From Congeria kusceri (taxonomy: Eukaryota; Mollusca; Bivalvia; Myida; Dreissenidae): a DNA stretch of 64,000 nucleotides. Every line of letters begins with the position of its first letter. Positions within the stretch are counted from its first letter, which is position 1. Shown piece after piece: positions 1 through 11,099 of this stretch. Position numbers and translations under genes: made by a program. The notes under the pieces were generated by a model. It made no database searches and was not told the origin of the DNA. It was given only the letters and a program-made list of their open reading frames with translations. The stretch spans positions 6,022,415 through 6,086,414 of the forward strand of contig CM051026.1 of NCBI GenBank assembly GCA_027627225.1. The letters run 5' to 3'.

Positions 1-103
1 CGTTTTTATATTCATTTATTTGGTGTATCTGCATATTTCAGGCTTTGAGATTTGCTCGTTTGGAGAAAAGCATAAATTGCATAAATAGGGCAATAGCCTC
101 CGG

Positions 104-480
104 GAGCCCGAAAGCAGAAACTGTTAAAGTTTTCTCAAGTCCGAATACCAGTGCATCACGCTCGAAGCCAGAAACCATTGAAGTACGCTGGAGACGGAAT
201 ACCATTGCATCATTACTGAAGCCAGAAACTGTTGGAAAACGTTCGCGGCCAAATACCATTACATCAATCCTGAAGCCAGAATCCTTTGAAGCACGCTCGA
301 GACGGAATACCATTGCATCAATTCCAAAGTCAAAAAGTATTTAAGAACGTTCAAGGCCGTATACCATTGCAACACTCCTGAAGCCATAAACCATTGAAGT
401 ACGCTCGAAACGGCACACCGTTGCATCGCTCCTGAAGCCAGAAACTATTTAAGTGAAGTAGGCGCTCGAACCCAAAAACT
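104..480. repeat. 54-bp minisatellite with an open 18-residue coding period
   Basis: About seven diverged copies of a 54-bp unit occur here, recognisable by the shared blocks CTGAAGCCAGAAAC and GGAATACCATTGCATCA. The unit is a multiple of three, so a frame stays open from about 45 to 344 and reads as 18-residue repeats such as KPETIEVRWRRNTIASLL. The opposite strand is also open over 38-313. The later copies contain stops, and no splice donor or clear partner exon was found. I therefore treat it as a non-coding minisatellite, although a coding repeat exon starting after the AG at about 41-42 cannot be excluded. Confidence 0.75.
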
Positions 481-664
481 GAAACGTTAATTGACACAAT
501 GAACATAGTGTTCACATTTGATGAACAAAACAACACATTGTCTTAATGTTTAAACGCTATAAAACTGCTATAGAACTGCTTGATAATATCATATTAAAAA
601 CTTGGTGACATAATTTTATTAAACATGGTGTGTAAACAGTGTAAAAATGTGTTACTCTTTCTAG

Positions 665-728
665 AATATACTACAATTTGTGCAAGGATATAATCAACAA
701 GTTGAAGAAATTCAGAAAGAGTGCTCAG
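665..728 (+). pseudogene. Relic exon paralogous to the exon at 21563 of the STING-like gene
   Basis: A pyrimidine-rich acceptor (TCTTTCTAG) and a donor (CAG then GTATGT) bound this 64-bp segment. One frame reads YNLCKDIINKLKKFRKS, which lines up with LKLWEDILTQLKSFMNS from the candidate exon at 21563-21633. Both segments end in the same phase at the donor. With the larger relic at 3839-4250 this suggests a second copy of the same gene upstream. I could not find counterparts of the intermediate exons between the two relics, so this copy is probably broken. The match is short and rests on reading by eye. Confidence 0.4.
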
Positions 729-3700
729 GTATGTGGTTTCATTTTTGCAAAGAAGAGAACATGACGTTTTGATGCCCATGTTTATATGTAGACCTGGCTA
801 GCACGCACTAAGTCAAGCCAGTTTTGTCTTACCTAACGTTTACTGATACCGTACTATGATGATTATAATGTGGTATGAAACTGAAAGTAAGAAATACATG
901 TTATGACATCATAATACAATTCCTTATGTGGATTGTTTAAGTACGAAATGAACATCGTATAACCATGCTTCAAATAATATGAATATACTTATCAACGGAG
1001 TAAACAACAAACTTACACCGTCTGATTCTAGAATACGATACAAATTGTTCCTAGCAAAATTGGTTAAATTGATAACTGGGTGCGATCTCATTAAAATCAA
1101 ATCATACCGTTGTTAATGGATAGAGTGGTACCTTACACGACTACAAATCCAAAGTTAAAGTTCTTGCTTAGTGTTTGAAAATTAATATATATAAACTTAA
1201 ACCATACCATTTTGAAGGCAACAATTTGATTGGCTCCTGAAAAGTTCATCTTAAAACGACCCCTAATGCGGATTCATCAGATCCAGTCAGCGGATAATAT
1301 AGTATCGTCAGAGTGAAGATGATTTTAATGAGATTGCGATGATAGGATAACCTAACAGTCACAATCCACTCAGATATACATATTTATGGTTGACTATGGA
1401 AATAAAATTTCTGCAATGTATTTGTTGTATAATTACGATTTTTGAAACATTGACTGTTTAATCAACAGACGAGCGACGTGTTATCGTACTATATACAAAT
1501 GTAGTGTATACAGAAACTGTGTTTATCATCCACTGCGTCAAATGCATAGTTAACCTAAGAATAACAATTGCCAATTTATTTGCAGACCCTTATTCTGAGT
1601 TCCGGTACATGCTGGTATCGTGTGCCTTAAGGTTTTTAAGCAATGTCAGTGTTTTCAATTATAAACATAAATATTGTAAACATGAATATATGTATGTTGA
1701 ATTTAAGATTATTGGATTGCTCGTGAACATTCGATTTCTTACCAAGCATTATAGCCCTTAGGAAAAAAAAGATGTATGTTTTTCATAACTTGCACAGGGC
1801 ATTGTTGAGATAATGGACTCACAGTTTGCAGAAAGCTTGCACTAATGTTTATTGACATCGAAACAGTTCACTTGTCTTAGATAAAATAGATGTAAACAAT
1901 GCTCTGGATAGCCAATCAAAATAAGACTGTTGTCAGCGAATAAATATGTGATTTAAATCTAGCAAGATCTTTATAATCTTAATATGTGTTATCTAAATAT
2001 TATTCTTCATTATTTCAACACAATATACCGTATTATCTTCCTGGTTTATTCATAATAATGCAACCGTCACGAGCTTGGAAGTAGTTCACGCGGTCTTCAG
2101 ACAGAACACATTCAAAGTTACTTACCGGTATATAAAATACGAATATTAGAATATATGCAAATAAGTAAAACGAATAATCGAATATTGATTTCATTATTCG
2201 GTCCCATTCCTAGTATTTATTATATACCTATATGCAGAAGGCGTAACGACTATTATTTAGCGATTTAAACAAACCAACCTTTTAAAACACAACATTAAGA
2301 TTGACATTTAAATTATATGGTGTCTTTGATGTGCATTTCATAATGACGTCATAATGCCATTTATTTTCGCGCGTTCATTTTGGAATTAGTTTGTTCAGAA
2401 TAAATAAAATCATGTGTTACGTTGTAATTTATTTGTATATCGTAATGAGGTATATAATTAATGGACTTAATAAACAGAGTATTACATGGCTATGTGCTCA
2501 TGTGGGTTGTACTGCACTCGTTGATTGTGTAAACTTGCATTTTACTCGCCCTTCAGGTTCGCGGAATACACATATATTGTTATTATTACGTTTGTTGTTG
2601 TGTTTTGTTCAACTCAGGTTAGGGATAACTGAAGAATCTTTATACATATGGGCCCATGGCTGGCATTTATAAAGAATCTTAGTCGAACAAGAATACACTT
2701 TAGAACTCTGAGTTTTAATACATGGTTTTCTGTCCCTCCAAAATGCATTGTTCAAGGATTTTGATACAAAAGAAATAACATAATTCAAAGCGTAACTATT
2801 TAATATCATGCATGTCCTCTAAAGCATAGTGCTTCAAACACATATTTTAATTTTGACGTTTTTTTTTTCTTTAACTTACGTTAAGTACATTTTAAGAAAC
2901 AATATCAATATGAATCCTGGGCAGGTATAATAAAACCCATTGGAACACTGCAATCATGTAATAGTCCCTATATATCATTGATTGAAACATCATTACCGAG
3001 ATGCTTTCGTTTCCTTGGTAGAACAAGCACTTAATTTCTTAAGCGAAAGATTATTCCAACGCTCCCCGAGTAGAGATCGAACTCAAGATTGGATGGCGGA
3101 CACTGTTGCCAATTGAATGTATAATTGATGGATGATGAGATACTATAGGAATATACGCTGCAAACTAACGCATAAACATAAAAAATAGTACTCCATATAT
3201 CAAGTGTTCAAAATATATGCAATCAGATGAGCTAACTATTTAATATGATATTCCGATAATATGAAATCTGTAGTATTGCACTTTTACAACAGAAATAAAC
3301 ATTATAATATATTGTATATTCAATTTTAATATTCAATTAAATTCCGAAACATCATCGCCTAATTGTATTACATGTATTGGAACCACAAATAGGCCAAATG
3401 ATTCATTGAAATAGCTATGGTGTCTACCATTATATCGGGAGTTCATCAGATCTTCACATACTCACTGAGCGTTCGCATGATATTTAAATTAAGACATTAA
3501 GTACTTGTTCTACGCAGAAAACATGCTCAAAGGTGTGTCACTAATACAATGAAGGTTTAGGCCTCAATTAAACATATTTATTAATGGAATAAACTTACAC
3601 GCGGGTTTCGTTTTATCTATTTTTTTGAATAGCAGCTCTTTGCTTTTTACATTGTTTGTATATATGTATATACAAAATTGTTGACCGTAAACACAACTCA

Positions 3701-3838
3701 GTGTGTAGCTTTTAGGAATTAATTTATTGTGCAATTGAAAGTTGCAAATAACATTTGAACTTACATTTCTACGTTCTTATTGTATTAAGACATGTATATA
3801 TAACAATATAACTTGTACACATTTTCTTTCTTAAACAG
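729..3838. other. AT-rich non-coding DNA between the two paralogue relics
   Basis: No convincing exon, RNA gene or long repeat is visible. A weakly tRNA-like stretch near 3030-3120 resembles a decayed minus-strand SINE (an AGTTCGATCTC box-B-like motif when read in reverse complement). The frames at 1504-1761 and 2391-2672 have AT-driven composition and no recognisable motif. Confidence 0.4.
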
Positions 3839-4250
3839 GACACAATTTCAGCCCGTATTAACCAGACTAGAATATGGAATACAGAGATTGCACATCATTA
3901 AATATAGCTGTGAGTCGATAAAAATAATACAAATACTCAGGATTTTCAACACATATCCGTTGCTGGCTGGCCATTTGTCCAGTGTCGTTTCCGCGAATTT
4001 TGTGTAAGTGTTGACAGCTGAGCAGTTTCGATATCACTTTGAACATGTTTCTAAGAAGTCAACTAACAACATGGCATCCCACAACGAAGCATCAGTTTTC
4101 AGGCCTTTACAAGTATCAGAGCTCCACAACGTTGAATTCCTTATAGTCGGCAATACTGAAGAGTTGTTAGATCTTCCAAAATGATTTAATTTAAGCTCTA
4201 CCCAATTAAATAGCTTCAAAAATGATGCGGATTGTTTACTGTATTGTTAC
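3839..4250 (+). pseudogene. Decayed paralogue of the main exon of the STING-like gene
   Basis: This segment follows an acceptor (CTTAAACAG) and is collinear with the exon at 46470-47032. Matching stretches are LEYGI against LEFGL, YPLLAGHLSSVVSANFV against SPLLDADLHGVVYGNFV, EQFRYHFEHVSKK against MQFRYYFDDASKE, and FLIVGNTEELLDLP against VLIVGHIEELPVLP. It carries an in-frame TAA at 4005-4007 where the other copy has lysine, a TGA after LDLPK, and a deletion of roughly 90 bp in the middle. It is therefore a dead copy. It is useful because it fixes the reading frame of the other copy. The surrounding gene appears to be lost except for the relic at 665-728. Confidence 0.7.
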
Positions 4251-4259
4251 GAAGTCAGC

Positions 4260-6260
4260 ATACTGAAATAAGTACATTTATATTCAGTGAGACACGGGAG
4301 GCATACTACTATTGCTGGTATGCGATTCTTTAAAGGCATGCCGAACCTCACAATTGGCCCGGAATTAATCACATTATACAAACTTGTAAATACAAGTTAA
4401 CCTCAAAGAATTGTAATTCAAATTGTTATTACAGAGATTGTTTCCATATCTCAACCGTTGGTAAACTTGTACTTTTTTCGTGTCCTGAAATACAATTAGC
4501 ATTATAAACATTTCTAACTTGCATTCAGTTGTTTATATATTAGTATTCTTTCTGAAGTTTTAAATTGTATTAACAATAAAACACCGTTGCATATTTTTTT
4601 GCATATTGTATAATGGGCCTATGTACTTGAGTAATAATGAAACCGTATGCATAAACACATACGTTTATTAACTGTGTTTGGAAGTGCAATTTATTTATGA
4701 ATTCTATTATTTATAAATGTTGAGAAAATTGCATATATTCGAAATATTTAACTTGTTATAATTTTGAAAGTTTCTTTATCATCTAATTAATTTGAATTGT
4801 TAAAGTGTATGCTTTCTGAGTTTATTTTGTCTTGATACACAATGTGTGTTGACAACAAATTATTAGCCTCAAACAAGTGTTAAGATTGTTGTGATAAGCG
4901 TAAAAAAGATTGAGGAGATTGTTATAATTGCACTCATATTTTGATTATTTTTATTGACATTTGATAATATTTAGTGAACGCATTTGTTAAATGTAATATA
5001 AAATATTTTTGTTTAATTTTTATATTTGTACTTATCTATTATCCCTTGCTTTGTAAACTTATCATCGTACTTGAAGACGATTCATATTACTAAAACAATC
5101 AACAACATGAATTGTTTTTTTCTTTAAAGAACTAACGTGTTGGCAAATTTTTTAATTAACCTTTTACAGACCTATGGTGTCTCAACATGAGTATTGTCAC
5201 TTGCAAAGTTGTTTTATTGACATAATAGCGGCATACAACGGGATAGGACGTAAAAAAAATATTTATGTATTCAATTGTGTTGGACGTTTTTTTTTATTAA
5301 AAATAATATGAACAATATGCATGTTTGCTGTTCATAAATATTAAAACTTCAGTTTGATTTGATATAAACCATATTTCAGATGACATTCGAAAAATCATTG
5401 AATGCATTTGTTAAATGTATATTCTTGACTTTGTTTTACTTTTGAACTTGTATTTGTCAAGCTTTTGTTTTATTCTAATTTGATCATCATACATGCACTT
5501 GAAGACAAATCTATCAAACTCTCAATAAACGAATTACGTTTTTACTTAATTAAACTTACAGGGATAAAATATATTTGTCTGCTTATAATATTTTTTTCCA
5601 TATATAATTTTTAGTGCTTTTGTAGCATAAAACACAGAAGCATATTGATATAAACATCAGTGTTAAAGTTATTTAATGTAAAAAGTTTCCAGTTCGCAAT
5701 GGCTTTGTATAATTTACTATTGCTCGTGTAAAACTATTGGACGCCTTGTGCTGATAATATGAAATTATTTATTAATCATTTGACTTTGCTTTCATTTTAA
5801 TTATTTATTTTGCCAAATCTAAGTATAAACTGTAAGGTGGTTTTAGTCTTGAAGCAGGTTTAAATGAATCCAGAACGCGATGCTTTAAAACGCAGATTAT
5901 GATTTGCGTGATCGGTACGGTTCCAGATGGGGGCTATGTTGGTTTGTTAAGAAAAAAGCATCATATTTTTCAGCTCCCTTGTGGTCAATTTACTATTCTG
6001 AACCCAAAGATTGTTCAACTTTGGTCGATGTAGCAAACACTATACACTAAAAATCTAAATGCTTAAGGTTCTTATTTGATTTTGCAAATAGCAGTAAAGA
6101 AACAAATATAAATATTACCACAAGGACAGGTACATTTACAGCAAGTAGTATACACGTATTCAAAAGACAGACGTTGTCAAAAATACAATTTAAGCACCAA
6201 CATGTCTTTTTTTATGCTCCTACCATCAATGATGGGAGGGGGGCATACAGAGTTTACCCT
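4260..6260. other. AT-rich stretch with little structure
   Basis: At 4290-4400 there is a partial match to the dispersed repeat seen at 50285-50720 (shared GAACCTCACA and TTGGCCC.GAATTA blocks). The rest has AT-rich sequence with no exon, tRNA or array that I can support. Confidence 0.4.
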
Positions 6261-6269
6261 GTCCGTGGA

Positions 6270-6337
6270 TACGTACGTATGTACGTATGTACGTATGAAC
6301 GTATGAGCGTATGTACGTGTGTACGTATGTACGTATG
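6270..6337. repeat. GTACGTAT simple repeat
   Basis: An imperfect run of the 8-bp unit GTACGTAT (with GAACGTAT, GAGCGTAT and GTACGTGT variants). It sits directly upstream of the 169-bp tandem array. It is self-complementary, so both strands show a long open frame here; neither is coding. Confidence 0.85.
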
Positions 6338-6348
6338 TTTGGATTCTT

Positions 6349-6892
6349 GTCCGGAAAATAACTTTTTCCAGCATTTGAGGATTTTCAAATAACTTACCAG
6401 AAATGTTAAGCATAAGGACACGGTTTGTCGCGCGTAGGAACCAAGTTTCTAGGTCCAAGGTCAAGGTCACACTTAAAGTTCAAAGCTCAATTATAAAAAG
6501 TTTATCCTTCTATCCCTGTCCGGAGCATAATTGTGACCAGCATGGAAGGAATTTCAAATAACATGCCACAAGTGTTGAACTTGGTGAGACGCTGTGTCAC
6601 GCGCAAGAACCAGATCCCTAGGTGCAAGGTTAATGTCACACTGAAATTTCAAAGGTCAAATATAAGAATTTAAGCCATAGACACTGTCCGGAGCATAATT
6701 TTGTCTACCATGGATGGAATTCTAAATAACTTGGCACAAGTGTTAGGCATGGTGGGACGGTGTGTCGAGCGCACAAAACACGTCCCTAGGTCCAAGATCA
6801 AGGTCACATTTAAAGGTCAAATGTCAAAAATAAGACGTTAAGCCTTCTATCGCTGTCCGGAGAATAATTTTGTCCAGCATGGAAGGAATGGC
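6349..6892. repeat. 169-bp tandem repeat, left part
   Basis: Three full units and the start of a fourth begin with GTCCGGAGCATAATT at about 6349, 6518, 6685 and 6855. Each contains GGAATTTCAAATAAC, GTGTGTCACGCGCAAGAAC-like and AAGGTCAAGGTCACA blocks. The fourth unit stops after about 38 bp, where RPL5-derived sequence begins. The array resumes at 7925. Confidence 0.85.
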
Positions 6893-7362
6893 CATTAGAA
6901 ATCTTGTGCCGATTTCACCTCTTGACATTGGTGACCTCTCGGTCGGGTTTGGTCTTGGCCTTGGGGTCAGCCCGGCTGGCAGCGTGGCGTTCTTTTACTT
7001 CTTGATGCTGTCGGGGGTGATGCCGTTTTTGATGAACTGTGATAACTGTTTGTTATACAGGTCCTCCTCCTACAGCTTGTGCATGTCCTCGGACACGTGT
7101 CTGTCGAAGTTGTGGGAGGAGATGAACCTCCTCTTTTAAACCCTTGCTCTCCGCTTCATAACCAGGTAATCGCTTCGTTGTGTGTGAGATGTCGATGCCA
7201 GAGTCAGCGCTGCATTGTGGGCGCCGAACACGCGGGCAACTGTGGTTCTCACGAGGCCGACTTCCTCCATCTAGAAAGCGTCTTCTTTCACCTCCGTGTT
7301 GCCAAGTGTTTTCTATGGGGTCCTTATCGTGGTGTGTTTTATGTATTCCGTTATTTTAAACA
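6893..7362 (-). pseudogene. RPL5: RPL5 (uL18) pseudogene, copy 1
   Basis: Read on the minus strand this segment encodes pieces of ribosomal protein L5 of the large subunit. VGLVRTT matches the LDxGLxRTTTG region. GIDISHTTKRLPGYEAESK matches the motif around STKRFPGYDSESK. RHVSEDMHKL and LSQFIKNGITPDSIKK match the C-terminal helices. The pieces fall in different frames with stops between them, so it cannot make L5. No introns are visible and the 5' part of L5 is absent, which fits a 5'-truncated retrocopy. The C-terminal tail present in copies 2 and 3 is missing here. Confidence 0.85.
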
Positions 7363-7373
7363 GAACATAACGC

Positions 7374-7910
7374 TGTCCACTTTTCGTCGTCGTCGGCTTC
7401 TAGTTTCTTTATAAACGCCATCCTCTGGCGCACGCGGTTGTCCTTCTGGCCCTTAAATCTATTGTGTCGAGTTCACCTCTTGACATTGGTGACCTCTCTG
7501 TCGGGTTTGGTCTTAGCCTTGGGGTCAGCCCGGCTGGCAGCGTGACCGTTCTTGTACTTCTTGATGCTGTCGGGGGTGATGTCGTTTTAGTTGCTGAACT
7601 GTGATAACTGTTTCTTGCACAGGTCCTCCTTCAACAGCTTGTGCATGTCCTCGGACACGTGTTTGTCGAAGATGTGGAAGGAGATGAACCTCCTCTTTTA
7701 AACCCTTGCTCTCCGCTTCATAACCAGGTAAACGCTTCGTTCTGTATGGGTAGTCGATGCCAGAGTCAGCGCTGCATTGTTGGCGCCGAATACGCGGTCA
7801 ACGGTGGTGCTCATGAGGCCGACGTCCTCCATATAGACCGCGTCTTCTTTCACCTCCGTTTTTCCAGGTGTGTTCTATGGGTTTCTTATCGTAATATGTT
7901 TTATGTATTC
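7374..7910 (-). pseudogene. RPL5: RPL5 (uL18) pseudogene, copy 2
   Basis: This is the same RPL5-derived segment as copy 1, in the same orientation and starting about 12 bp beyond it. It includes the C-terminal tail, read as KDNRVRQRMAFIKKLEADDD on the minus strand. Several frameshifts and stops break it. All three copies end at the same 5' truncation (reverse complement of TATGTATTCCGTT). A single retroposition followed by local duplication is therefore more likely than three insertions. Confidence 0.85.
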
Positions 7911-7924
7911 CGTTTTTTTTAACA

Positions 7925-8300
7925 CAACACAACATGGTAACCATAATAAGCAGATGTGTCGCCCGCAAAAACTATGTCCATAGTCAAGGTCACTTAAAGA
8001 TCAAAGGTCAAGTATAATTCTTAAGTCCATGGATTCTGTATGGAGCATAATTTTGTCCGGCATGAACTTTTTTCAAATAACTTGGCAGAAGTGGTAAGCA
8101 TTATGAGACCGCATGTGGCGTTTAAGGGTCAAGTCTGTAGCTGAACGGTCAAGGTAATTAATCAATATCAAAAGTCAAATAATTTTCCAGAGCATAATAT
8201 TATCATGCATGCAGGGATTATCAGATAAATTGGCAGAAATGATCACAATCACCAGATGATGTGTTGCGTGCACAAAACTGACTTGTGAAGTTAGTTAATT
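7925..8300. repeat. 169-bp tandem repeat, right part
   Basis: The repeat seen at 6349-6892 resumes here at an internal position of the unit (AAGCAGATGTGTCGCCCGC, then AAGGTCACTTAAAG and GGAGCATAATTTTGTCC). Two more diverged units follow. Copies 1 and 2 of the RPL5 pseudogene therefore lie inside what was one continuous array. Confidence 0.75.
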
Positions 8301-8673
8301 ACTTCCCTTAATTCAGGAGTGTGCAAAGCATAATTCAAAAATGATAAAAGGCATTTTATTGATTTTGCACAGAATGATTTAAAATAGCAAGTGTATGTGA
8401 AGCATACAAGAGCCATAACTCATTATTGCCTTAAAGTTTTAATTACTACCCTTTATAAATATTTTGTCAGAACTAAAACTAGTTTGTGATATCCAAATTA
8501 CTTCACACAATAAGAGAATAAATTAGCAGAAAGTAAACTATAAAAGGACAATTCTCTTTTTGCAAAAGTATTTTTATGCATACAGAAAAAGCGGCACCAC
8601 GTAGTAATGGCTGCATAGGTGGGGGCATCTATTTTTAGAATGTAAAGGAAAGAAAACATGAAAAAACGTATTT

Positions 8674-9282
8674 TTAACGCTTTCGGCGTAAATTGAGGGT
8701 GTTCTGCTTCTTCCAGTAGGCCCGGCGAGAACCACCCTTGGTCTTGTTGAAACCATGACCTTTACCAAGCCCTCTGGAGGACTTGCCAGCAGCTGTAAGG
8801 CCTCGCAATTCCATGTGCTTGTGAACTGGCTTGCAGATCCACTGACTTTTAGTGTCATGACGAATGCATTTGTAGAATGGATCCACCAGGATAACTTCAA
8901 AGAACTTGTAGGTGGCATCTTCCGCAACCCAGTACGAGTTCAAGACACAGAGAGCTTTACACCTGCGACCAGCACGCTCCTCTGCAACAGATCAGTGTGA
9001 ACGCTGGAACTTCAGCTGGTTGACTCCATGGGTTTTGGGCTTGCCATATGTGCAACCCTTGGGGACGGGCCTCTTGAGTCCACCACGACGAACTCGAACA
9101 CGGTAAATGACATAACCTTGTTTTGCCCTGTATCCAAGACGCCTAGCTTTATCAGGACGGTTAGGTCGTGGAGCCCTGTGAACTGACGACAACTGACGAT
9201 ACTGCCAGCAGCGAATTCTCAAAAGAAAGCGGAGCACATCGCTCTGCTTCTTGCGATTCATTTCTTGCATGTATTTGTATTT
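8674..9282 (-). pseudogene. RPL15: RPL15 (eL15) processed retrocopy, one nonsense codon
   Basis: The minus strand reads almost the whole of ribosomal protein L15 without introns. It starts [15 protein letters not shown], continues with [18 protein letters not shown] and [17 protein letters not shown], then [17 protein letters not shown] and [11 protein letters not shown]. The later part reads [34 protein letters not shown] and [14 protein letters not shown], and ends in TAA at 8674-8676. The frame is intact over about 200 codons except for one TGA at 8992-8994, next to SVAEERAG, which may be a CGA to TGA change. The initiating codons are lost, with a TAG at 9283-9285. About 204 residues are usual for the family. 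This is a fairly young pseudogene rather than the working copy. Confidence 0.93.
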
Positions 9283-9325
9283 CTAGTTTCTTCGCAATGC
9301 GTTACAAGAGAAAAACACGTCCTAC

Positions 9326-9860
9326 TTGTCGTCGTCGTCGGCTTCTAGTTTCTTTATAAATGCCTTCCTCGAGCGCACGCGTGTCCTTCGGGCTCTTAGA
9401 AATTTTGTGTCGATTTCACCTCTTGACATTGGTGACCTCTCTGTCTGGTATGGTCTTGGCTTTGGGGTCAGCCCGGCTGGCAGCGTGACCGTTCTTGTAC
9501 TTATTGATGCTGTCGGGGGTGATGCCGTTTTTGATGAACTGTGATAACTGTCTCTTGTACAGGTCCTCCTCCTACAGCTTGTGCATGTCCTCGGACACGT
9601 GTCTGTCGAAGTTGTGGAAGGAGATGAACCTCCTCTTTTAAACCCTTGCTCTGCGCTTCATAACCAGGTAAACGGTTCGTTCTGTGTGAGATGTCGATGC
9701 CAGAGTCAGCGCTGCATTGTGGGCTCCGAACACGTGCGGAACGGTGGTGCTCATGAGGCCGACGTAGAACGCGCCTTCTTTCACCTCCGTGTTGCCGAGT
9801 GTTTTCTATGGGTTCCTTATCGTGGTGAGTTTTATGTATTCCGTTTTCTTAACAGAACAC
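9326..9860 (-). pseudogene. RPL5: RPL5 (uL18) pseudogene, copy 3
   Basis: This is the third copy of the same 5'-truncated RPL5 segment on the minus strand, including the C-terminal tail read as AFIKKLEADDDDK followed by a stop at 9326-9328. The middle part repeats the VRTT and KNGITPDSIKK regions. It is interrupted by frameshifts. Its stop codon lies only about 45 bp upstream of the first recognisable RPL15 codons at 9282, with both reading in the same direction. Confidence 0.85.
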
Positions 9861-10380
9861 ATCTCCGTTGACATTTGTACTGCATCTATGAAATGAATGT
9901 GTCGAATGACATTTTTCTAACATTTGATTCAGGTGATTAAATTTGATCAATTATGAGAGTGTTCGGTCATAGTGAAATTCATGTTAGTGAGTAGTGAGAC
10001 TTAGTCATGGATCTATTGAGTTTAATTATAACTTTCGTAGTAAAAACTATTTACAATTAAATGAATATACTATATTTACTATCTAGCCAAACAAACTATT
10101 ATTATAATTCTAAATTAAAGTACATATTATTCTAAATTACAAATTTATATGCCTGGTATGTAATTCTTAATATACTAATATAAAAATGTTAAGGGTTAAA
10201 AGGAAAATAACATAGCACATATATGTTCGATATGTAATGTATCAAATCGTAATACAAATGACCAGGTGAGTAATTATATATCGATCAGGGCTGGTATTTA
10301 TTAAGAATCTTTGTCGAAAATCTTACAATTCTAAAACTTGAATTGTTTGAGGACTTTGACATCGAAGTTTACATATAACT
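9861..10380. other. AT-rich non-coding DNA
   Basis: Nothing recognisable beyond low-complexity AT sequence. Confidence 0.3.
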
Positions 10381-10384
10381 CCGA

Positions 10385-10760
10385 TCATAAAAGATGTAAT
10401 ATTTGCCATGCTTTGTATTCCTAGCACAGTTTATCAAAAACAAATTCTAATTTTGCCGAATTGTTATGCGGAGTTATGGCCCGGGACTTAATATCGTACA
10501 TTTGACTTTTTAGCCGTTTCCGCTCTCCAAGTCCAACATTGTTTATCCGATCTTCAACAAACGTGGTGGAAATCTTTGTTGGTATAAAATCTTGGTCAAG
10601 TTCAATAATCAACCAAAATCGCCAACTGTGACGATATGGCCATTGAATTATCAACAGTCAGCCTGTTAAGCCGTTTGCGCTTTCAATGTTTTTATCAGTT
10701 TTTATCGAATCTACTCTAAACGTAACAAATTGTCAGTGGGAATAGTTACCAAGAGTTTTC
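10385..10760. repeat. Dispersed tandem-type repeat (about 160-bp unit)
   Basis: Two diverged units share phrases such as CCGTTTCCGCTCTCCAAGTC / CCGTTTGCGCTTTCAATGTT and GATCTTCAACAAACG / GAATCTACTCTAAACG. The style is that of short tandem repeats widespread in bivalve genomes. No coding content. Confidence 0.5.
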
Positions 10761-10844
10761 CTTGCGTGATTGATACGCTCCCCTAATTGGAAATGTTTGA
10801 TTAAGGGAACCAAAGAGGTCTTACTATGTTTTGAACCTTTTCTT

Positions 10845-11085
10845 TGAGTAGTTTTGTGTTTTGTATTCGCTATATGTTTTTTGTGTTGTGCTGTGTTGTT
10901 TTTGGCAATTGGTCACCTGCCCTAAATAAAGGACCTCGTGCTGATAATAAGATTTCTTTACTGCTGACGCAGCTGCAGTTTCACTTTGTATCATATTTAG
11001 TACTTGTCTGATGTTTGTGGCCAGTGTAATCCAGCCGTCGTTAACTTGGTAGTTAGATGTGAAATTGAGATTCACATGGTGCTTC
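10845..11085 (-). repeat. Dispersed repeat, same family as 50285-50720
   Basis: In reverse complement this carries GAGGTCCTTTATT, GACCAATTGCCAAAAA and CACAGCACA, in the same order as 50325-50395. The two copies are in opposite orientations. Origin (SINE-like or DNA element) cannot be decided from the two copies. Confidence 0.65.
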
Positions 11086-11099
11086 AAAAACATATATGC

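Noticed and set aside
4034..4219. Minus-strand frame as a gene
   Set aside because: It is the complement of the decayed STING-like paralogue, whose plus-strand similarity is collinear over 400 bp.
6174..6470. Open frames on both strands with YVRTYVHT-like repeats
   Set aside because: They come from the self-complementary GTACGTAT simple repeat.
6870..7922. Plus-strand frames with a repeated HVLGHVSVEVV peptide as a duplicated novel gene
   Set aside because: They are the complement of the RPL5 pseudogene copies. The minus strand gives the recognisable protein.
8574..9106. Frames overlapping the RPL15 retrocopy on other frames and on the plus strand
   Set aside because: They are shadows of the RPL15 reading frame, which has the clear family match.
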